In this document: piece by piece, positions 33,217 to 42,007 of the stretch | Numbering within the stretch: the stretch's first letter is position 1 | Layout: the number at the start of each line of letters is the position of its first letter | Position numbers and translations under genes: made by a program | Notes under the pieces: model-generated | Seen by the model: only the letters and a program-made list of their open reading frames with translations | The model's database searches: none | Told to the model about the DNA's origin: nothing | Assembly: GCA_003599735.1 (NCBI GenBank) | Contig: QZJI01000008.1 | Coordinates: 1 to 56,488, forward strand | Direction: 5' to 3' | From: Dehalococcoidia bacterium | Lineage (GTDB): Bacteria; Chloroflexota; Dehalococcoidia; UBA2979 | DNA: 56,488 nt

Positions 33217-35027
33217 GTGCCGCCCCCGCCGTCCAGGTCGAGGGCGGCCTGCTGCTGCGCGCGACGTTCCGCCTCCAGCTGCTCGCGGTAGATGCGGGCG
33301 TAGACGCCGCCTGCCGCCAGCAATTGTTCGTGTGTCCCCCGTTCGACGATGGTGCCGTCCTCGATGACAGCGAGGAGATCGGCATCCCGCAGGGTGGAGG
33401 TGCGGTGGGCGATGAGGATCGTCGTGCGGCCGCGCATGACCTCACGTAGGCTGTGGAGGATCTGCTCTTCGGTCTGTGTATCTACGTGTGACAGAGCGTC
33501 GTCCAGCACGAGGACGGGCGCCTGCTTCAGCAGTGCGCGCGCCAGCGCGGCGCGCTGCTTCTGCCCGCCAGAGAGCGTGACGCCTCGCTCTCCGATCGTG
33601 GTGTCGAGGCCATCTTGAAGGTCTTTGAGGTCATTGGAGAGTCGTGAGATCCGCGTTGCGGCCTCATACTCGGCGCTCTCCGCCTCCGGCCGGCCGTAAG
33701 AGATGTTCTCGCGGATGGAATCGGAGAACAGGAAGGCTTCCTGCGGGACGAAAGCGATCGCATCACGTAGCGCGTCCAGCGGCCACTCGCGAACATCGAG
33801 CCCGTCGAGGCGGACGCCGCCGCGCGAGGGGTCGGAGAGGCGCACGAGCAGGCTGGCGAGGGTGGTTTTCCCGGCGCCCGTGCCACCGACGAGGGCGACC
33901 GTCGCACCCGCCGGGATGCGCAGGTTAATGTCCCGCAGCACTTCACGCCCTCCGAACGCGACGCTGACGTCGACGAACTCGACCTCGCCTCGGACGGGGG
34001 AGGGGAGGGTGGTGGCCGGTCCGTCCACGACGGCGGGCGGCGTGCGAAGCACCTCATTCACGCGGCGGATGGCGACCGTGCCGAGCTGAGCCATGGCGAC
34101 GACCCAGCCGACGGCGGTGAGCTGATTGGCGAGGACGGCCAGGATGAAGTTAAAAGCGACAAATTCACCCATCGACATGTTGCCCTGGACGACATTGTGC
34201 CCGCCAACCCAGAGGACCAGGAGCGTCCCCGCACCGGTGAGGGCGCCCATGACTGGGAAGAGACCGGAGTGGTAGAGCGCCAGACGCATCGAGCGACGGC
34301 GCATCACCTCGTTGGCGGTGGCGAAGGAGGCGATTTCCGCCTCCTCCTGCGCGTATGCCTTCACGGCACGGATGCCAGCGACGTTCTCCTGTGCGCGGTC
34401 GGTGAGCAGCGACAATTGCTCTTGTACCTCGCGGAACCGCGTCTCGACGTTCGTCTCGAAGAAACTCATCAGGCCGATGACGACGGGCAAATAGATCAGC
34501 GCAATCAGCGTCAGGCGGACATCGATGAGCAGCATGAAGGTAATGCCGGCGATGCCGACCACGAGGATGCGGGACATGTCCACCAGCGACGGCCCGAGGA
34601 CATCGCGGACGGCCTGGAGGTCGTTCGTCGCGCGGGACATGAGGTCACCCGTACGCGCGTGCACGTAATAATTGTGGTCCAGCGACATCAGGTGGCGCGC
34701 CAGGTCGTCGCGCAGGCGGTATTCGATGATGCGGGAGGTGCCGGAGACCACCATGCGTGAGTAATACCGCAGCGTCCCCTCGATGGCGGCGAAAAGCACG
34801 ATGAGCAGCGCGTAACGGGCAAGAGATGTGGCGGCGATGCCATCGCCGAGGTCGTCCACGGCGCGTTGCACAACGAACGGCGGCAGGAGCGCGGCGACCG
34901 TCGCGACGATCAGCGCGGCCAGCCCGCCGAGGTATCGCCAGCGGTAATGCAGGACGTACTGCACGATCCGGTTGGAACCGGCGCGTCCAGGAGGCAACGG
35001 CGTGCCGGCCTCGGGGGCGGAGGTCAT
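33213..35027 (-). CDS. heterodimeric ABC exporter, subunit with degenerate catalytic site
   Basis: A 604-residue half-exporter: six TM segments (first YLGGLAALIVATVAALLPPF), then an ATPase with Walker A GGTGAGKTT, signature LSGGQKQR, Walker B VLVLDDALSHVD and H-loop ILIAHRTST. The catalytic Glu after Walker B is Asp (DD instead of DE), which marks the non-hydrolytic site of heterodimeric exporters. Upstream gene of the two-gene operon. The start at 35027 (ATG) is preferred over a GTG two codons earlier. Confidence 0.88.
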   Translation of the reverse strand: MTSAPEAGTPLPPGRAGSNRIVQYVLHYRWRYLGGLAALIVATVAALLPPFVVQRAVDDLGDGIAATSLARYALLIVLFAAIEGTLRYYSRMVVSGTSRIIEYRLRDDLARHLMSLDHNYYVHARTGDLMSRATNDLQAVRDVLGPSLVDMSRILVVGIAGITFMLLIDVRLTLIALIYLPVVIGLMSFFETNVETRFREVQEQLSLLTDRAQENVAGIRAVKAYAQEEAEIASFATANEVMRRRSMRLALYHSGLFPVMGALTGAGTLLVLWVGGHNVVQGNMSMGEFVAFNFILAVLANQLTAVGWVVAMAQLGTVAIRRVNEVLRTPPAVVDGPATTLPSPVRGEVEFVDVSVAFGGREVLRDINLRIPAGATVALVGGTGAGKTTLASLLVRLSDPSRGGVRLDGLDVREWPLDALRDAIAFVPQEAFLFSDSIRENISYGRPEAESAEYEAATRISRLSNDLKDLQDGLDTTIGERGVTLSGGQKQRAALARALLKQAPVLVLDDALSHVDTQTEEQILHSLREVMRGRTTILIAHRTSTLRDADLLAVIEDGTIVERGTHEQLLAAGGVYARIYREQLEAERRAQQQAALDLDGGGGT

Positions 35028-35146
35028 GAGCACGTCGACACTCGCCTGTCTGCGTACGGTTCGCGATCAGGAGCGGATGAGTTGCGCCGTATTGTAGCGG
35101 CGCGTTCAGTGTCGGGCGGTACGGTGCGGCACGCGGGTTGAGATTG

Positions 35147-36706
35147 TCAGGCGCGCACGCGCACGTCGATGCGGTGCCAACCGGTCGCGCCATCAGGATC
35201 GGGCCGCTGGTACTTGCCGGTCTGCACTTCACCCCGGCCGTCAGTAGCGCGTACCTCGATGAGGTAGTCGCCGGGTTCGGCTTGCCACTCGACGACCCAC
35301 TGCCGCCATGCGTTCGTCGAGAGTGACTCGCTCAACCGCGCGGGTTGCCACGGGGCGTCCGTCTCACCATCGCGGCGTACGCGCACCTCGACGGTGTTGA
35401 TGCCGCGGTCGCCGGCCCATGCGACGCCGGCGACCGGGACGCGGCCGGGTTTCACAGTGCGGCCGTCGCGCGGGACGTCGATGCGTGACTGCGTCTTGAT
35501 CGGGGCACGCTTCGCCCAGCCGCGCGGGATCCAATACGCGTCGAACGCCTCCCACGTTGTCAATTCGATCTCGGTCAGCCATTTGGTAGCGGAGACGTAG
35601 CCGTAGAGGCCCGGCACCACGAGGCGGGCCGGGAACCCGTGCGGCCCCGGGAGCGCCTCGCCGTTCATGCCATAGGCGACCATCGCGGGGCGGCCGTCCA
35701 TGGCGACTTCCGTCGGGAAGCCCACGGTGAAGCCGTCCACCGAGCGGCCGACGATCTGGGTGGCGCCAGGCTTCACGCCTGCCTGTTTCAGCAGATCCAC
35801 GAGTGAGACGCCAAGCCACCGCGCGTTGCCCACCAGGTCGCCGCCCACCTCGTTAGAGACGCAGGAGAGCGTGATGATCTCCTCGCGCGAGGGCATCGCC
35901 AGCAGATCGTCGAACGAGATCGTCAGAGGATGTTCCACCATGCCGGTGATCCTCAGACGCCATGTTTTCAGGTCGACGCGTGGCGTGATCAACGTCGTGT
36001 CGATGCGGTAGAAGTCATTGTTGGGCGTGATCAGCGGCGACAGGCCATTGAGGTCGAGCGCACCGGTTGGGCTCGTTTGCGGCGCCGCGGCGAGTGTGAG
36101 CGACTTCCGCTGCGCTTCCACATCGACAGACTCGCCCGCGAAACGACGCCCGGCGACGAATGAGGCGGCCGAGGCCCCCGCGGCCGCTGCCGTAAAACCG
36201 AGGAACGCCCGTCGTCCGGGTATTCGCTGGGTCATCGGCTGCGCTCCGGTCGATGCAGGCGCGTCGAACACCCCCGCGCGCAGGAGCAGCCGTAAGGTCT
36301 GCCAGCCAACCGCCGCACCGATGAGCGGGCCCAGTGCGACGAGGAACGAGCCTTGTACGGACGCGCTTGGCGTGTCGACGGTGGTCGTGATTGCGCCCAG
36401 CATCCCGAGGGCCGTGAACCCGATCGTCCCCACGAGGGGCCTCAGGCGCCCCATGACGCCGATGACGGCGCCTGTGGCCAGCGCAGCGAGTGTGACGGTC
36501 AGGATCAGGACAGGTTTATCTCGGGCACCCAGGGCATCGATGACCAAATGGGTGACCCAGCTGGGAGCGTGGTCGATGAGCAGATCGCCCACAGCGATTA
36601 CGGGCGCGATGGCGCCGGCCAGCCCAGCCACGAGTTCGGCGACGCCGAGGGTGACGGCGACCGCCAGCACGCCGCTGAGTCCGTCTCGAAAGGTACGGGT
36701 GCGCAT
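35147..36706 (-). CDS. membrane-anchored molybdopterin oxidoreductase, sulfite oxidase family
   Basis: A 519-residue protein. The first 140 residues hold about four TM helices (LSGVLAVAVTLGVAELVAGL, VLILTVTLAALATGAVIGVM and others). A twin-Arg-like segment follows (RRAFLGFTAAAAGASAASF), then the Mo-pterin domain: LRITGMVEHPLTISFDDLLA, IITLSCVSNEVGGDLVGNA with the Mo-ligating Cys, GMNGEALPGPHGFPARLVVP and GLYGYVSATKWLTEIEL. A C-terminal Mo-co dimerisation domain ends the protein (GRVPVAGVAWAGDRGINTVE). It would face outside the membrane and oxidise sulfite or reduce another oxo-acceptor. CGGAGG lies eight bases before the ATG at 36706. Confidence 0.88.
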   Translation of the reverse strand: MRTRTFRDGLSGVLAVAVTLGVAELVAGLAGAIAPVIAVGDLLIDHAPSWVTHLVIDALGARDKPVLILTVTLAALATGAVIGVMGRLRPLVGTIGFTALGMLGAITTTVDTPSASVQGSFLVALGPLIGAAVGWQTLRLLLRAGVFDAPASTGAQPMTQRIPGRRAFLGFTAAAAGASAASFVAGRRFAGESVDVEAQRKSLTLAAAPQTSPTGALDLNGLSPLITPNNDFYRIDTTLITPRVDLKTWRLRITGMVEHPLTISFDDLLAMPSREEIITLSCVSNEVGGDLVGNARWLGVSLVDLLKQAGVKPGATQIVGRSVDGFTVGFPTEVAMDGRPAMVAYGMNGEALPGPHGFPARLVVPGLYGYVSATKWLTEIELTTWEAFDAYWIPRGWAKRAPIKTQSRIDVPRDGRTVKPGRVPVAGVAWAGDRGINTVEVRVRRDGETDAPWQPARLSESLSTNAWRQWVVEWQAEPGDYLIEVRATDGRGEVQTGKYQRPDPDGATGWHRIDVRVRA

Positions 36707-36787
36707 GGGAGAACCTCCGGTGGGACGGAGCGGCGCATTCACGATAGCAGGAGACTACGCGTGCGCCGGGCACGATATGCTGGCGGT

Positions 36788-37624
36788 ATGCCGAGTGACC
36801 GCGAATCCGCCGCAACCCTGCTCGCGCTCCTCAGGCGTCCAGCCGCCCCGATCTTTGACCTCGCGTACCGCGTCTACGAGCGCGAACTGGATCGCGCCAT
36901 CCGGCGCGGTCCGATCCCGCAACATGTGGGCGTGATCCTGGATGGCAACCGCCGGTTTGCTCGGAAGGCGGGGCTTTCCGAGGTGACTGACGGGCACCGC
37001 CGCGGCGCGGACAAGGTGGAGGAACTCGTCGGCTGGTGCGACGACCTCAAGATTCCAGCGGTCACGCTGTGGGCGCTCTCTACGGACAATTTCAAGCGCG
37101 GGCCGGACGAGTTGAAGGCGATTTTCAACCTGATCGAAGAGAAAGTCGCCGCGTTCAGCGAGGATTCTTCGGGCAAGCCTCGTCGCCGCCGTGTGCGGAT
37201 GGTGGGGCGGCGCGAACTGCTGCCGCAGAGCACACAGGAGGCCATCGCGCGGGCGGAGGAGGCGACGGCGAACGACGGGCCGTATGAGTTGCTGGTCGCG
37301 GTCGGGTACGGAGGACGTGAGGAGATTACAGACGCCGTACGCCGCATGCTCGCCGACCGCATCCGCAACGGTGAATCCCTCGAAGGCATCGCGAGCCGGA
37401 TCGAGCCAGACGAGATCAGTCGCTACCTGTACGCGCCGGACATTCCCGACCCCGACCTGATCATCCGTACGTCGGGTGAGTTGCGGCTGTCCGGGTTCCT
37501 TCTGTGGCAGAGCGCCTACAGCGAGTACTACTTCTGCGACGTCTTCTGGCCGGAGTTCCGCCGCATCGACTTCCTGCGCGCCGTCCGCTCATATGCCGAC
37601 CGGGAGCGCCGGCGGGGACGGTAG
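36788..37624 (+). CDS. uppS: cis-prenyltransferase (undecaprenyl diphosphate synthase family)
   Basis: A 278-residue Z-type prenyl diphosphate synthase: HVGVILDGNRRFARKAGLSE binds the diphosphate, GHRRGADKVEELVGWCDDL follows, then TLWALSTDNFKR, LLVAVGYGGREEITDAVRRM and RTSGELRLSGFLLWQSAYSE. The DGNRR form, rather than DGNGRWA, and the N-terminal extension are common in actinobacterial and Chloroflexota enzymes, some of which make short Z,E-farnesyl products; the chain length cannot be told from sequence. It supplies lipid carrier for cell envelope glycans. It is divergent from the sulfite-oxidase-type gene. Confidence 0.88.
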   Translation: MPSDRESAATLLALLRRPAAPIFDLAYRVYERELDRAIRRGPIPQHVGVILDGNRRFARKAGLSEVTDGHRRGADKVEELVGWCDDLKIPAVTLWALSTDNFKRGPDELKAIFNLIEEKVAAFSEDSSGKPRRRRVRMVGRRELLPQSTQEAIARAEEATANDGPYELLVAVGYGGREEITDAVRRMLADRIRNGESLEGIASRIEPDEISRYLYAPDIPDPDLIIRTSGELRLSGFLLWQSAYSEYYFCDVFWPEFRRIDFLRAVRSYADRERRRGR

Positions 37625-37630
37625 AGTCGC

Positions 37631-38530
37631 CTACTTCAGCGCGTCAGCGATCTTCCGTGCATTCGACAGCAACATGCCGTCGATGGTGTCCGCGCCTGAC
37701 CCCGGACTGCCAAGCGAGTCGCCGTAGAGGTCGTCCACCACCTTCATGCCTGTCTCCTCCGCCACGCGTCGCGCGACCTTCGGGTCGACCGAGGACTCCG
37801 CGAAGATGGCGTGCACACCCTCGCGCCGTACCGTTTCCACGAGTGTGGCGATCTCGCCGGCGGATGGCTCGACGCCGGTTGAGGCGCCGGGGATGACCGA
37901 ACCGACGACCGTCAGGCCATAGCGAGCAGCGAAGTACCCGAACGCCTCATGGTCGGTCACCATCTTCCGGTTCGCCATCGGGATCGTGTCGATAATCGCT
38001 TGTACCTCGCGGTCGACGGTATGCAGACGTTCCTGGTAGGCGCGCCCGTTGGCCTCGAAAATGGCGGCGTGCGCGGGGTCGGCGGCGGAGAGTGCCTTCA
38101 CGATGGTGTCGACCATCGCGATGTCGTTGCGGGGATCATGCCAGATATGCGGGTCGCGGGACGCCACGCCATCCTCGAGGCGGAGCGCCAGGCCGTCCGT
38201 CAGCGTGACCACGAGGGCCTTGCTGTCCTTCAGCGCTTTGTCGAGGAACGCGTCCGTACCGAGGCCGTTGCGTAGAATCACCTGAGCCTTTGCGACAGCC
38301 CGTGCGTCGTTCGCCTTCAGTTCGTATTCGTGCGGGTCAACGCCCGCGCGCACCAAGATGTCGAGGCGCACTGTGTCGCCAGCGACGGCCTGGGTGAGCG
38401 CACCGACCGGGGCGATGGTAGCGACGACGCGCAGCCGGGCGTCGTCCTCTTCCGTGGCGTTGCCGCATCCCGCCGCGAAAATGGCGGTCGTCACGGCTAG
38501 CAGGGCGAGGACGCGGGCAGGTCGAGGCAT
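37631..38530 (-). CDS. zinc/manganese ABC transporter substrate-binding lipoprotein (ZnuA-type)
   Basis: A 299-residue cluster A-I binding protein. The lipoprotein signal ends IFAAGCG. The mature part has RVVATIAPVGALTQAVAGDT, VDPHEYELKANDARAVAKAQ (first His ligand), DPHIWHDPRNDIAMV (second), MVTDHEAFGYFAARYGL (third) and IFAESSVDPKVARRVAEETG with a closing VDDLYGDSLG. It captures Zn or Mn for an ABC importer; permease and ATPase genes are not in this window. GAGGAGC precedes the ATG at 38530. A 31-bp palindrome lies 17 bp upstream and is a likely metal-regulator operator. Confidence 0.9.
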   Translation of the reverse strand: MPRPARVLALLAVTTAIFAAGCGNATEEDDARLRVVATIAPVGALTQAVAGDTVRLDILVRAGVDPHEYELKANDARAVAKAQVILRNGLGTDAFLDKALKDSKALVVTLTDGLALRLEDGVASRDPHIWHDPRNDIAMVDTIVKALSAADPAHAAIFEANGRAYQERLHTVDREVQAIIDTIPMANRKMVTDHEAFGYFAARYGLTVVGSVIPGASTGVEPSAGEIATLVETVRREGVHAIFAESSVDPKVARRVAEETGMKVVDDLYGDSLGSPGSGADTIDGMLLSNARKIADALK

Positions 38531-38546
38531 CCGGTAGCTCCTCGGT

Positions 38547-38577
38547 TGAGACGACGTATCGATGATACGTAGTCTCA
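38547..38577. promoter_or_regulatory. 31-bp palindromic operator between znuA-like and yibE/F-like genes
   Basis: The arms tgagacgacgtatc and gatacgtagtctca flank a GAT centre and are complementary at 13 of 14 positions. It lies 17 bp from the ZnuA-type start and 55 bp from the divergent YibE/F start. It does not match the textbook Zur, Fur, MntR or IdeR boxes as I know them. Confidence 0.7.
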
Positions 38578-38631
38578 TCTATTCTGGCAACGCCACAGCT
38601 AGGCGCTCGGGTACGCTTCGGATGGCAGGAA

Positions 38632-39771
38632 ATGAGCGCGCCGGTGATTTCCCAAACGCGTCACGCCGTCCTTGCCTATCTGGGGGTTGCCGGGATGCTG
38701 TTCGCATTCACGGTGGCGCTGCCTGCCCTGGGCGTATGGCAGCCGCGTGCGCTCCCCGTGGCGCACGAGACCATCCGTGAGGCGCGCGTTGTCGAGGTCG
38801 TCCCGGGCGAGACCGTCACCACGCCGTCCGGGGTCATTCGCCAGCAACGTGTTGTCGTGGAGGTCGAGGGTCAGCGGGTGCCTGTCGATCGGGCGTTCCA
38901 GGATGGCGGTGGTGACGCCTTTGTCCTGGAGCCCGGCGACACCGTGCTGCTGGCCGCGGTCGAGGGTGAGCAGGGTGTGGTCTATCAGTTGAAAGACCGG
39001 TCGCGGCGGTTCTCCGTCTGGATGCTCACATTCGCCTTCGCCCTGCTGGTGGTGGCGGTCGGTGGTTGGCGTGGGGCGCTGTCGCTGGTCGGTCTGATTT
39101 CGAGTGTCCTAGTGATCGCGCGGTTCGTCGTCCCGGCGATCATGTCGGGGTGGGATCCGTTGCTGGTCTGCATCGCGGGAGGGCTCGTCATCATGACGGC
39201 GACGCTCACGATCGGGCATGGCGTGGAGCGGAAGACGGCGGTCGCCCTGGGCGCGACGGCGGCGTGCCTCGCACTGACGGGATTGCTAGCAGCCTGGTCG
39301 GTAGCGTTCGCGCGCCTCACCGGCATCGCCACCGACGACGCCAGCACGTTGCAGGTGCTGGTGGGCGGTGGCGTGATCGACCCGCGTGGCCTGTTGCTGG
39401 GGGGCATGATCCTCGGTGCGGTCGGTGTCCTTGACGATGTGACGACGACGCAGGCGTCGGCAGTGGCGGAGTTGCATGAGGCGAACCCGTCGCTGTCGCC
39501 GGCGGAGTTGTTCCGGCGCGGGATGAACGTGGGCCGCGACCACATCGCGGCGACGACGAACACGCTGCTGCTGGCATATGCGGGGACGGCGCTGCCGTTG
39601 ATCCTGATCCTGGCGGCACAACAGCAGCCGGCGGGCATCCTCATTTCGTTCGACGCCCTGGCGACCGAGGTCGTACGCACTGTCGTTGGCAGTATCGGGA
39701 TCGTCGCTGCAGTGCCTCTGACGACGGCGATTGCGGCGTATAGCGCGGGCTGGGGGCGTCGTCGGGGCTAG
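38632..39771 (+). CDS. YibE/F family multi-pass membrane protein
   Basis: A 379-residue YibE/F protein. An N-terminal TM helix and an extracytoplasmic beta domain (RVVEVVPGETVTTPSGVIRQ, VPVDRAFQDGGGDAFVLEPG DT) are followed by a helical membrane region: WMLTFAFALLVVAVGGWRGA, the conserved LLLGGMILGAVGVLDDVTTT QA, GRDHIAATTNTLLLAYAGTA. The role is unknown; in several genomes the family neighbours metal or peptide transport genes. Here it diverges from a ZnuA-type gene across a palindrome, so metal-dependent expression is possible. Confidence 0.85.
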   Translation: MSAPVISQTRHAVLAYLGVAGMLFAFTVALPALGVWQPRALPVAHETIREARVVEVVPGETVTTPSGVIRQQRVVVEVEGQRVPVDRAFQDGGGDAFVLEPGDTVLLAAVEGEQGVVYQLKDRSRRFSVWMLTFAFALLVVAVGGWRGALSLVGLISSVLVIARFVVPAIMSGWDPLLVCIAGGLVIMTATLTIGHGVERKTAVALGATAACLALTGLLAAWSVAFARLTGIATDDASTLQVLVGGGVIDPRGLLLGGMILGAVGVLDDVTTTQASAVAELHEANPSLSPAELFRRGMNVGRDHIAATTNTLLLAYAGTALPLILILAAQQQPAGILISFDALATEVVRTVVGSIGIVAAVPLTTAIAAYSAGWGRRRG

Positions 39772-40039
39772 TCCTGGTCAGCGCGCGCGAACCCGTCGAG
39801 CAGTGTGCGGGCGGCGGCGCGGGGACGCGGGTCGAGCGGCGCGGGTTGGAGGGTGAGTCCCACGCCCAAAGAGGCCGATGATTTGGCGGCGGCCTGTCGT
39901 TCGAGCAGGTTGACCTCACCTGCCCCAGGCGATGGTCCTGTACGTGTAGCAGGGCGACCGGGTGCAGGACGTCCCGTGCCTGATGATCTGCACGCGGTAG
40001 AGTGCAGGGCGGCTGAGGTGGGGCACGAGGAGGATTCGC
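39772..40039. other. intergenic; possible 3' remnant of a minus-strand gene
   Basis: The first 160 bases encode, on the minus strand, a convincing-looking C-terminus (SLGVGLTLQPAPLDPRPRAA, then ARTLLDGFARAD) whose stop overlaps the YibE/F stop, but the frame degenerates upstream. It may be a gene remnant; I do not recognise the family. GAGGAGG at the right end is the ribosome site of the next gene. Confidence 0.25.
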
Positions 40040-40915
40040 ATGCCGAACGCGTACCGCGTGGAGACGCTAGTCGAGCTGCGCGAGGATTCTCGCGCCCTGT
40101 TGCGGGGCGCCATTGATGTCCACGTCCACGCTTCGCCTGACCCATACGCGGAGCGCCGGATGGACGCTCGTGAGCTTGTACAGGCTGCATGTGAGGCCGG
40201 ACTGGCTGCGCTCGTGCTCAAAAGCCACGAGTACCCGACGCAGGCGCTCGCGTGGGCGCTCGACCGAGAATTCGACGCGATCAAGGTGTACGGGGCGATC
40301 GCCCTCGACCACGCGGTGGGAGGGCTGAACCCGGACGCCCTCGACGCCGCGCTCCGCATCGGGACGCGTGTGGTCTGGTGGCCGACGTTCGATTCCGCCT
40401 GGTCGCGCGATACCTTTGGCCGCTGGCACGCGAAGGCGGAGGCGATCCGTGTCCTGGACGGCCAGGGCGTGCTCCTGCCGGTTTGTCATACGCTGCTTGA
40501 CATGATGGCTGAGTATGACGCGACGTTGTGCAGCGGGCATCTCGACCCGGCGGAGACATTGGCCCTGGTGACGGAATCGCGGCGGCGGGGCATCCGATCG
40601 ATCATCTCGCACGCCACTTCGTTCCGGATCCCGTTGGAGGTGCAGCGCGCACTCACGGCCCGGGGCGCGTTCATCGAGCAGTGCTCCGTGAACTCGTTCC
40701 GGGAGGGCGGCGACGCGGCATTCGATGCGATCGCCGCGGACGTCCGTGCGGTCGGGCCGGAGCATGTAGTGCTCTCGACCGATCTCGGGCAGGCACCCAA
40801 TCCGGCGCCGCCTGTGGGGTTCGGATCGTGGATCGAGCGGTTCCTCGATGCCGGTTTCACCACGGACGAGGTGCGGCGGATGGTGCAGCAGAACCCGGCG
40901 GCCGTCCTGGGATAA
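40040..40915 (+). CDS. DUF6282 / amidohydrolase-like metal-dependent hydrolase
   Basis: A 291-residue TIM-barrel-type protein: GAIDVHVHASPDPYAERRMD begins the metal site (HxH), with ALVLKSHEYPTQALAWAL, IKVYGAIALDHAVGGLNPDA, LLPVCHTLLDMM, IISHATSFRIPLEVQRAL, and HVVLSTDLGQAPNPAPPVGF with the conserved Asp. The H-x-H, Lys, His and Asp arrangement is that of amidohydrolases; DUF6282 has no proven substrate. It is the first gene of the same-strand catabolic cluster to 45.1 kb, with GAGGAGG upstream. Confidence 0.8.
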   Translation: MPNAYRVETLVELREDSRALLRGAIDVHVHASPDPYAERRMDARELVQAACEAGLAALVLKSHEYPTQALAWALDREFDAIKVYGAIALDHAVGGLNPDALDAALRIGTRVVWWPTFDSAWSRDTFGRWHAKAEAIRVLDGQGVLLPVCHTLLDMMAEYDATLCSGHLDPAETLALVTESRRRGIRSIISHATSFRIPLEVQRALTARGAFIEQCSVNSFREGGDAAFDAIAADVRAVGPEHVVLSTDLGQAPNPAPPVGFGSWIERFLDAGFTTDEVRRMVQQNPAAVLG

Positions 40916-40959
40916 TAGCGCGCGAAGCGCGTGCGTTTCCGCGTGCTATCGTCCCGCCT

Positions 40960-41928
40960 GTGAACCTCCTCATCATTCCCGGCGTCACGATGCCCACCGT
41001 GGACGAGGTGCTCCTTGCCCGCATTCACGAGGCGGCTGGTCCTGGCACGCAGATCCGGATCGCGGACACGCCTGGCGAAGCGATCGAGGCGATGGATGAT
41101 GTCGAGGTCGTCCTCGGAGTCATCACGCCTGCGATGTTCGCGCGCGCCCGACGGCTGCGCTGGGTGCATGCGATCACGTCGGGCGCGGACGCGTACCTGT
41201 TTCCGGAGATGGTGGCGAGCGACATCTTGCTCTCTGGCGACAAAGGACTTGTGGGGAGCCACCTCGCTGACCACACCTTCGCGCTGTTGCTCTCGCTCAC
41301 GCGTCGCCTCGCCCGCGCGGTGCAGGACGGCCCGCGGTCATGGGAGCACCGCGTGTCCTACCGCGCGGAGGAGTTCGAGCTTGAGGGATGCACGATGGGG
41401 ATCGTCGGCTTCGGCGGCACGGGACGGGCGATCGCCCGGCGCGCCGTGGGGTTCGGCATGCGCTGTGTCGCGGTCGACTGCGACCCGGTCCCGCCGACGG
41501 CGGAGGTGCCCGAGGTCTGGGGGAGCGACCGGCTCGATGAGTTGTTCCGCACAGCGGATGTGGTCACGTCCGGACTGCCGTTGGCGTCGAGCACCCGCCA
41601 TCTGTTCAACGCACGGGCATTCGCGCTGATGAAGCCCTCCGCCATCCTCGTCAACGTGACGCGGGGCGAGGTGGTGGACGCGGATGCGCTCGTGGCGGCG
41701 GTGCGGAGCGGACAGATCGCCGGGGCGGGCCTCGATGTCGCGCCGGTGGAGCCGCTGCCCGCGGAACACCCGCTGTGGAGCACGCCGAACGTGGTGATGA
41801 CGCCGCACACGGCCGGCGCGAGTCAGTTCCGCATCACCCGGAACATGGACCGCTTCTGTCGCAACCTCGCGCACTTCCGCGCGGGCGAGCCGCTTGAGGG
41901 CCTGATCAACAAAGCGCGTGGGTTCTGA
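40960..41928 (+). CDS. D-2-hydroxyacid dehydrogenase (NAD(P)-dependent)
   Basis: A 322-residue D-isomer-specific 2-hydroxyacid dehydrogenase. The cofactor loop is EGCTMGIVGFGGTGRAIARR. The catalytic triad is visible as Arg in ILVNVTRGEVVDADAL, Glu in GLDVAPVEPLPAEHPL and His in NVVMTPHTAGAS. Members interconvert 2-keto and D-2-hydroxy acids. It starts with GTG at 40960, 44 bp after the DUF6282 gene. The aspartate that selects NAD over NADP is followed by Cys/Asp residues (CVAVDCDPV), consistent with NAD. It probably acts with the neighbouring L-specific enzyme on one 2-keto acid. Confidence 0.9.
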   Translation: MNLLIIPGVTMPTVDEVLLARIHEAAGPGTQIRIADTPGEAIEAMDDVEVVLGVITPAMFARARRLRWVHAITSGADAYLFPEMVASDILLSGDKGLVGSHLADHTFALLLSLTRRLARAVQDGPRSWEHRVSYRAEEFELEGCTMGIVGFGGTGRAIARRAVGFGMRCVAVDCDPVPPTAEVPEVWGSDRLDELFRTADVVTSGLPLASSTRHLFNARAFALMKPSAILVNVTRGEVVDADALVAAVRSGQIAGAGLDVAPVEPLPAEHPLWSTPNVVMTPHTAGASQFRITRNMDRFCRNLAHFRAGEPLEGLINKARGF

Positions 41929-42007
41929 TGTCGAGACGGCCGAGTCTGACCGGTCACGATTCACTGCACGAGAGCCGCGGCGATGTCTGTTTGGCGTAAG
42001 GAGTCCC

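Noticed and set aside
39768-40190. A full gene on the minus strand between YibE/F and DUF6282.
   Set aside because: Only the 3' 150 bases look protein-like; the 5' part overlaps the DUF6282 start and loses coding character, so it is listed only as a possible remnant.
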